A DNA stretch of 19,124 nucleotides from DAINRZ01 sp964634885 (GTDB taxonomy: Bacteria; Bacteroidota; Ignavibacteria; Kapaibacteriales; UBA2268). Positions 14,843-19,124 of the stretch are shown piece after piece. The notes beneath the pieces were generated by a model that was not told the origin of the DNA, did not search any database, and saw nothing but the letters and a program-made list of their open reading frames with translations. How positions within the stretch are numbered: position 1 is the first letter of the stretch; every line of letters starts with the position of its first letter. The stretch covers positions 1 through 19,124 of the forward strand of contig CAZWLN010000076.1 in the NCBI GenBank assembly GCA_964634885.1. Reading direction: 5' to 3'. Both the position numbers and the translations under genes were made by a program.

Positions 14843-15988
14843 TTACTGTATTATTAATTCTGCCTGCAAAGCGCCCGATTCCTTCAAAGCCTGGAATATG
14901 GCAATCAGGTCGCGTGGCGATACATTCAGCCTGTTGAGTGCGTCTGCCATCGCTGCTACCGTTGTCTGCGGCGGTACGGCGACAGGGTTCAAAACGACGG
15001 AGGGGCTGACTTCCTCGTTTGACTGTATTTCCGATACTTCATAGGGTGTGGGTGTCCAGGGCGAGAACGGAACTCCCTGCGGAGAAATCACTCTCTTCTG
15101 GATGGATATTTCCAGCCCGCCGTGAGCAACAACCGAGGGCAGTATCTGTACATTGCCGCCAACGACAACGGTGCCGGTCCTTTCGTTGATTACCACTCTT
15201 GCCACCGGGTCGGATTCGACATTGAGGGCCTCAATGGCAGCAATGGTCTGCATTACCTGCTGCATGTCCGTAACACCGGAGAGTGTTACCTCGACAGCGC
15301 CGGCGTCCATCGCCACGGCACGGCTTACAAGGTTGCCCGCCCCCTGCACTGCCTGGGCAATGCGCGTAGAGGTGGTGAAGTCCGGATCGTTTAGTATTAT
15401 CCTGAGTTTATTGCCGTTCAGGAATTTGTTTGTTATTTGCTTTTCGAGAACGAGCGAATTGGGGACTCTGCCCGAGGTAACGAAATTCCTGCCGACCCTG
15501 GAGCCCATCGAACGGTAATCGTAACCGCCGACAGAGACTGCGCCCTGTGCCAGCCCGACAATCGTACCGTCCTGCAGCGACAGCGGGGTCATCAGGAGTA
15601 TGCCGCCCTGGAGAGACGTGGCGTCGCCAATGGACGAAACCTGCACGTCGATCTTCGAACCTTTCGACGAGAACGTCGGAACGGTGGCCGTAACCATTAC
15701 GGCAGCGACATTGCGTATGCGGGGGTTGGTCTGGGGAACCGTCAGCCCGAACCTTTTCAGCATGTTTGAAACCGACTGGACGGTAAAGGAAGTCCGCTGG
15801 TTGTCACCTGTGTTGTTGAGGCCTGAAACAAGCCCGTAACCGATAACCTGCGTTTCGGAGTTGCCTTCGATTGTGGCAATGTCCTTAATCCTTGCCGCCG
15901 ACAATCCGTTGTAAAGAAATATGAGAAGCAAAAACCCAAGAGTTTTCGCCTGTAATTTTCCAATATGTTTAATACTAACCATCATCAT
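14843..15988 (-). CDS. flgI: Flagellar P-ring protein FlgI
   Basis: The product (~380 residues, usual FlgI length) has a signal peptide ending LYNGLSA-A, followed by the highly conserved RIKDIATIEGNSETQVIGYG and GLNNTGDNQ, then VAAVMVTATVPTF, GSKIDVQVSSIGDATSLQGG, LMTPL and GLAQGAVSVGG, and ends with DALNRLNVSPRDLIAIFQAL. FlgI polymerises in the periplasm around the rod with help from FlgA. Three ATGs lie in tandem (15988, 15985, 15982); TTTTAGGA overlapping the flgH stop gives the best spacing to 15985. The short gap to flgH indicates coupling. Confidence 0.97.
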   Translation of the reverse strand: MMMVSIKHIGKLQAKTLGFLLLIFLYNGLSAARIKDIATIEGNSETQVIGYGLVSGLNNTGDNQRTSFTVQSVSNMLKRFGLTVPQTNPRIRNVAAVMVTATVPTFSSKGSKIDVQVSSIGDATSLQGGILLMTPLSLQDGTIVGLAQGAVSVGGYDYRSMGSRVGRNFVTSGRVPNSLVLEKQITNKFLNGNKLRIILNDPDFTTSTRIAQAVQGAGNLVSRAVAMDAGAVEVTLSGVTDMQQVMQTIAAIEALNVESDPVARVVINERTGTVVVGGNVQILPSVVAHGGLEISIQKRVISPQGVPFSPWTPTPYEVSEIQSNEEVSPSVVLNPVAVPPQTTVAAMADALNRLNVSPRDLIAIFQALKESGALQAELIIQ

Positions 15989-15994
15989 GCCATC

Positions 15995-16576
15995 CTAAAA
16001 CAACCATCTCAGGAATTTGGTGATCAGGCCGGGTTCCTGTACAGTGGTAACGGAACCGTCGCCTGTAATGCTCAATGTCAGGTCGAGAATATTATAAGAA
16101 TAGACTGAGTTGTCGGGTTTCACGTCCACGGGCCTTACGAATCCTGTAATTAATATTGTCTGGGTTTCACCGTTCACGGTGGAAGTCCTTGTGCCTTCGA
16201 TCCTGAGGTTTCCGTTCTCGTCAACTTCGAGGACACGGGCGCTGAGGCGCGACTTGATTGTCTCTTTCCTTGTCGTTTGTCCTGTCCCCTTGTGGCTGTT
16301 ACCTGTGTTCAGCGTGGCGTCACCGTCAAAGCTGCTGCTGCCTGCCGAGTAACCCAGGCCACCTCCTAATTGGGTATCCCTTCCACTGCTGGTGGTAGCC
16401 TGGTTATTGGCTTCTGTTTCCTCAACGATGAGGACCATGATGGCGTCTCCTTCCTTGAAAGCCTTCACGTCGGAGAAAAGCGAGCGGGAACTGTTCTGGC
16501 TGAATTGCGCATATGAGGCTTCCGTGCCTGCTAATAGCAATATCCCTATCAATAATATGCCGCAATTTCTGTTCAT
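15995..16576 (-). CDS. flgH: Flagellar L-ring protein FlgH, without a lipobox
   Basis: The ~193-residue product shows the FlgH pattern: SLFSDVKAFKEGDAIMVLIV, EETEANNQA, SRLSARVLEVDENGNLRIEG, TRTSTVNGETQTILITGFVR and YNILDLTLSITGDG. The L-ring is the outer-membrane bushing of the flagellum. I choose the ATG at 16576 rather than 16582 because AAGGA is six bases before the former and abuts the latter. The N-terminus MNRNCGILLIGILLLAGTEASYA-QFS is a signal peptidase I type signal: the only Cys lies before the hydrophobic core and there is no L-x-G/A-C lipobox. Textbook FlgH is a lipoprotein, so anchoring here must differ. It lies ~60 bases after flgA. Confidence 0.95.
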   Translation of the reverse strand: MNRNCGILLIGILLLAGTEASYAQFSQNSSRSLFSDVKAFKEGDAIMVLIVEETEANNQATTSSGRDTQLGGGLGYSAGSSSFDGDATLNTGNSHKGTGQTTRKETIKSRLSARVLEVDENGNLRIEGTRTSTVNGETQTILITGFVRPVDVKPDNSVYSYNILDLTLSITGDGSVTTVQEPGLITKFLRWLF

Positions 16577-16638
16577 TGTCATTCCTTTGATAATTGGTTA
16601 TTCCGTTAACATTCTTCCCTTTTACCCAATATCCTTAT

Positions 16639-17331
16639 TTAAAGAGAAGAAATCAGGACTGTACCTTCCTTAGTAACATGTCCCTGCAGAACAGAGTTAC
16701 TGTTGTCGCGCCTGATGCGGATTGCCGATCCGATGACTGCATCCTGCAAAGCCGTACCGGTGGCACGGATCGAAATGGCTCCCGTTTCAAACACAATCGA
16801 CACTTTCTCTCCCTTGTGTATCATACTCTCATCCTTGAGAAGGCTTCTTGTGATGATGCTGCCCCTGTTGATGTTCCTGCCGGCTTTGGAACCGACGATC
16901 TCCTCTGTCGAAGGAAATTCGTCGTCGGAATAGTACGTTACATTGAGTTTCTGGTATGTAATGTCGTCTTCCGTCAATTCCTTGTCCTTGCCGATGTTAT
17001 CAACAGCTACCGGGGCTTCCCTGTATATCTTGATCCTTACGGGAATCTGCACCCTGCGAAGAAGCTTCGTGTCCTTCCTGAATTCAATTATTACAAATGT
17101 ATTGCCTCGCAGTGATTTCATGTCGGCGACGAACGCAGCTTCGACATCATCCTCGTCGAAGGACTGGTCCTGGAGCAAACCCGCAATCGAAACCTGGACG
17201 TCCTCTCCAAGGTTGCTGTATATGTAGTCGAGACATCCCTGTCTCAGCCTCTCTCCTGAAAATGTCGATGCGGACCAGGCTTCAGCCTGTAAAAACAATA
17301 CTAACAATACTATTATATAATTCTTCATCAT
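16639..17331 (-). CDS. flgA: Flagellar P-ring assembly chaperone FlgA
   Basis: The 230-residue product has a signal peptide (MKNYIIVLLVLFLQAEAWSA), an N-terminal domain with LRRVQIPVRIKIY, and a C-terminal SAF-type domain: GKDKELTEDDITYQKLNV, VGSKAGRNINRGSIIT, IHKGEKVSIVFETGAISIRA, TGTALQDAVIGSAIRIR and VLQGHVTKEGTVLI. This is FlgA, the periplasmic chaperone for FlgI, encoded two genes downstream. It is the first gene of the cluster. Tandem ATGs at 17331 and 17328 follow GAGGAAAG; a sigma-54-like promoter lies just upstream. In many genomes flgF and flgG precede flgA; here they do not. Confidence 0.93.
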   Translation of the reverse strand: MMKNYIIVLLVLFLQAEAWSASTFSGERLRQGCLDYIYSNLGEDVQVSIAGLLQDQSFDEDDVEAAFVADMKSLRGNTFVIIEFRKDTKLLRRVQIPVRIKIYREAPVAVDNIGKDKELTEDDITYQKLNVTYYSDDEFPSTEEIVGSKAGRNINRGSIITRSLLKDESMIHKGEKVSIVFETGAISIRATGTALQDAVIGSAIRIRRDNSNSVLQGHVTKEGTVLISSL

Positions 17332-17366
17332 CTTCTTTCTTTCCTCAATATTTTAAGAATGCAGAC

Positions 17367-17382
17367 TACAAGCGATATGCCA
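17367..17382 (-). promoter_or_regulatory. Sigma-54-like -24/-12 promoter of the flagellar operon
   Basis: On the minus strand TGGCATATCGCTTGTA (17382 down to 17367) matches TGGCAC-R-N4-TTGC-W at all but two defined positions (T for C after TGGCA, and T for C in the -12 box), with the correct 10-base spacing between the GG and GT elements. Transcription would start near 17357, leaving a ~26-base leader before flgA that includes GAGG. Sigma-54 control of flagellar rod, ring and hook genes is well established in several phyla. Confidence 0.45.
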
Positions 17383-17616
17383 GAGATTTTGATTATAATA
17401 TTATCCATTTTTCCGGCTACTTTTCACCAGCGGGCTAATATTGACTACCCCAAAAAGCAGCGAAAAATTCACATATATCATTACAATTCAAACATTTACG
17501 CAATTATTTGCCCTGTTCTTCTCCATGAATTCGGTGCATAATGATACCTGTCCGGCCTGGCTAATGAGATTGGATAAATTTGGACAATGTTTATTATTGA
17601 ACACCTCCATCAGAAA

Positions 17617-17649
17617 TTTGTTTTAAATGTCCAATATTGTTTAATTTTG
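17617..17649 (+). promoter_or_regulatory. Bacteroidota-type promoter of the aminotransferase gene
   Basis: TTTG at 17617-17620, 21 bases, then TAATTTTG at 17642-17649, an exact match to TAnnTTTG within the reported N17-23 spacing. The predicted start near 17656 gives a ~38-base leader containing GGCGGAGAG. Confidence 0.4.
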
Positions 17650-17693
17650 TGTTTTGAATTTTATTGATTATGGATTAACAGGCGGAGAGAATA

Positions 17694-18899
17694 ATGCCAC
17701 AAAAGCCATTGGTTCCAGCTATGAAAACTGTGAACCTTAAATATGCCATCAGGGACATTGCAGTGTTAGCAAGCGAAGTCGCCAAGACAGGAAAAGAGAT
17801 GTTGTACCTGAACATTGGGGACCCCAACATCTTCGATCATGTAACACCTTCGAGCGTCATCGAAGATACATACAAAGCCATGAAGAAGAATTATAACGGC
17901 TATTCGCCTTCCAGCGGCATCAAAGAAGCTGTGGACGCCATCGAAAGAGACGCCAACCGCAAAGGCATCGATAATATTCTGGACATCTTCGTTACCACCG
18001 GCGCCAGCGAAGCAATCGAGATATGCCTTACGGCCCTGCTAAACCCGGGTGACAACTTCCTTATGCCCACACCGGGATACTCTTTGTACACGGCCCTGGA
18101 AGCCAAGCTGGACCTCGTTTCCAATCCATACTATATGGACGAAGCCAACGGCTGGCAGCCCGACATCGAAGACATCAAGTCCCGTATTAACGACAAGACA
18201 AAAGCCATCTGCCTCATCAACCCGAACAACCCGACGGGCTGCATCTGCGAGCGCAAAACACTCGAACAGATAATCGACATCGCACTGGAACACAACCTTG
18301 TCATCCTCGCCGATGAGATCTACGACAAGCTGCTCTTCGACAACAGGCAGATGATCTCCATTGCCTCGCTCAACAAAGACGTTTCCGCCATCACCTTCTC
18401 CGGAATGTCCAAGAACTACATCGTTCCCGGTTTCAGGATTGGCTGGGGCGTTGCCAGCGGCAGGCGCGAGATCATGGGCAATTACCTCGAAGCAATCAAT
18501 AAGATACTCCGTTCGAGGCTCTGCGCCAATCATCCGATGCAGTACGCGATTGCTCCGGCTCTCGACAGCGACAATGCCCACCTGAAAGAGATGATTGCCA
18601 AGTTAGAGAGAAGAAGGGACTTCACGATGGAAGCCCTCGGTTCCATTCCGGGCATCTCCCTCGTCAAGCCTGAAGGCGCCTTCTACGCTTTCCCGTCCAT
18701 CGACGTGGACGACGACACCAGATTCTGCTCGGCCATGCTCAGGGAAACCGGCGTTGTCGTCGTTCCCGGCTCCGGCTTCGGCGAAAAGCCCGGCACACAG
18801 CACTTCAGAGTGGTAATCCTTCCCGAGGAAAAGACTCTTGAGAAAGCTTACAAGAAGATTGCCGCGTTCTATGATAAATACAAGAATGAGATGAAATAA
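17694..18899 (+). CDS. Class I PLP-dependent aminotransferase, alanine-transaminase (AlaA-like) type
   Basis: The 401-residue product has all fold-type I landmarks: MLYLNIGDPNIFD and NGYSPSSGIKEAV (substrate/N-terminal gate), VTTGASEAIE (102-109, PLP phosphate), NPNNPTG (176-182), ADEIYDKL (Asp207 and Tyr210 at the PLP ring), SGMSKNY with the Schiff-base Lys240, GFRIGW (Arg248 for PLP phosphate), and FRVVILP with Arg372 for the substrate carboxylate. The RDI...GK.MLYLNIGDP start and S-x-x-GI pattern fit the AlaA/archaeal alanine transaminase branch, so pyruvate/alanine-glutamate exchange is the likely reaction; other amino acids cannot be excluded. GGAG lies seven bases before the ATG. It is a single-gene unit with its own promoter and terminator. 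Confidence 0.92.
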   Translation: MPQKPLVPAMKTVNLKYAIRDIAVLASEVAKTGKEMLYLNIGDPNIFDHVTPSSVIEDTYKAMKKNYNGYSPSSGIKEAVDAIERDANRKGIDNILDIFVTTGASEAIEICLTALLNPGDNFLMPTPGYSLYTALEAKLDLVSNPYYMDEANGWQPDIEDIKSRINDKTKAICLINPNNPTGCICERKTLEQIIDIALEHNLVILADEIYDKLLFDNRQMISIASLNKDVSAITFSGMSKNYIVPGFRIGWGVASGRREIMGNYLEAINKILRSRLCANHPMQYAIAPALDSDNAHLKEMIAKLERRRDFTMEALGSIPGISLVKPEGAFYAFPSIDVDDDTRFCSAMLRETGVVVVPGSGFGEKPGTQHFRVVILPEEKTLEKAYKKIAAFYDKYKNEMK

Positions 18900-18914
18900 T
18901 CGAATATTTTTGAC

Positions 18915-18959
18915 AACCTTCCGAAGGTTTCAAACCTTCGGAAGGTTCAATCTTTTTTC
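18915..18959 (+). terminator. Strong rho-independent terminator with 16-bp perfect stem
   Basis: AACCTTCCGAAGGTTT (18915-18930), a single C, and AAACCTTCGGAAGGTT (18932-18947) form a perfect inverted repeat, followed by TCTTTTTTCT (18951-18960). Each arm is itself nearly palindromic around CCGAAGG, so two small hairpins or a cruciform are also possible. It separates the aminotransferase from the convergent small gene. Confidence 0.85.
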
Positions 18960-18973
18960 TCCCACACCTTAAA

Positions 18974-19096
18974 TTAACCGTTTGTCCGGTAAGGATCAAA
19001 CGCCTGATTGAGGGGGTGGGCAGTAGGTTCAAAATCCTGGCAATAGACTGCTAAACATGAAAATATCACGGCGAGAGTTATGATTATTTTCTTCAT
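18974..19096 (-). CDS. Short secreted peptide, 40 residues
   Basis: On the minus strand AAGGAGGG (19112-19105) lies eight bases before an ATG at 19096, the best Shine-Dalgarno in the window. The frame encodes MKKIIITLAVIFSCLAVYC-Q followed by a mature part of about 21 residues, DFEPTAHPLNQAFDPYRTNG, and stops at TAA 18974-18976. The n-region KK, hydrophobic core and A-x-C-Q end form a signal peptide; the LAVYC could also be read as a poor lipobox. The mature part is polar, rich in Pro, Asn and aromatic residues, with no family I know. It converges on the aminotransferase terminator; its promoter lies beyond the window. Confidence 0.7.
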   Translation of the reverse strand: MKKIIITLAVIFSCLAVYCQDFEPTAHPLNQAFDPYRTNG

Positions 19097-19124
19097 TTGC
19101 TTAGCCCTCCTTCACAATTTTATA

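Larger units (their letters stand above)
17332..17693. other. 362-base divergent promoter region, flgA and aminotransferase
   Basis: An AT-rich spacer without a convincing gene. It holds a sigma-54-like site facing flgA (17367-17382), a Bacteroidota-type promoter facing the aminotransferase (17617-17649), and a 7-bp inverted repeat TTGGACA (17580-17586) / TGTCCAA (17628-17634), the right arm of which lies inside the proposed promoter spacer and could be an operator. A further TAAATTTG at 17575-17582 lacks a matching -33 box. Confidence 0.6.

Noticed and set aside
17441..17626. Small plus-strand frames between flgA and the aminotransferase gene
   Set aside because: AT-rich, no ribosome binding site, odd composition; the region is better explained by divergent promoters.

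Overview
The window looks like chromosomal DNA from a flagellated, diderm member of the Bacteroidota/Chlorobiota/Ignavibacteriota side of the FCB group. Two secreted proteins end in type IX secretion (T9SS) type A sorting domains, a system essentially restricted to this group. The same window carries a flagellar gene cluster with P-ring and L-ring genes, which implies an outer membrane and a periplasmic flagellar rod. T9SS plus flagella excludes the classical gliding Bacteroidota and points to Ignavibacteria-like or related lineages. This placement is inference; no rRNA gene is present.

Left part (1-7333): a large T9SS-exported Asp-box beta-propeller protein that begins upstream of the window; a 478-base spacer with a 93-bp tandem repeat and other repeat-like DNA; a secreted or membrane-anchored protein made of 14 TPR units; then, on the minus strand, a divergent lactate/malate dehydrogenase-family enzyme and a second T9SS-sorted propeller-like protein. 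The TPR and dehydrogenase genes overlap tail to tail by 15 bases.

Middle (7334-8810): a 395-base spacer and a plus-strand dihydroorotate dehydrogenase-like flavoprotein that lacks the usual catalytic loop. A strong hairpin terminator separates it from the flagellar cluster.

Flagellar cluster (17331 down to 8818, minus strand): flgA, flgH, flgI, flgJ (fused to a lytic transglycosylase), a small four-helix-bundle protein resembling the 23S rRNA intervening-sequence (IVP/S23) family, flgN, two unknown small genes, possibly a tiny Cys-rich frame, flgK, flgL and motA. Spacing is tight with several overlaps, so one long transcript is likely. A sigma-54-like -24/-12 site lies 36 bases before flgA. 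The set covers P-ring chaperone, P-ring, L-ring, rod-cap/muramidase, hook-filament junction proteins with their chaperone, and one stator subunit. flgM, motB, flgF and flgG are not recognisable here.

Right part (17332-19124): a spacer holding divergent promoters, an alanine-type class I aminotransferase ending in a very strong terminator, and a 40-residue minus-strand gene for a short secreted peptide with an excellent ribosome binding site.

The most interesting points are the IVP/S23-like protein embedded and translationally coupled inside the flagellar operon, the unannotatably short secreted peptide at the right end, the flagellar small-gene block with its 13-bp inverted repeat before flgK, the apparently non-lipidated FlgH, and the dehydrogenase with altered cofactor and substrate residues.
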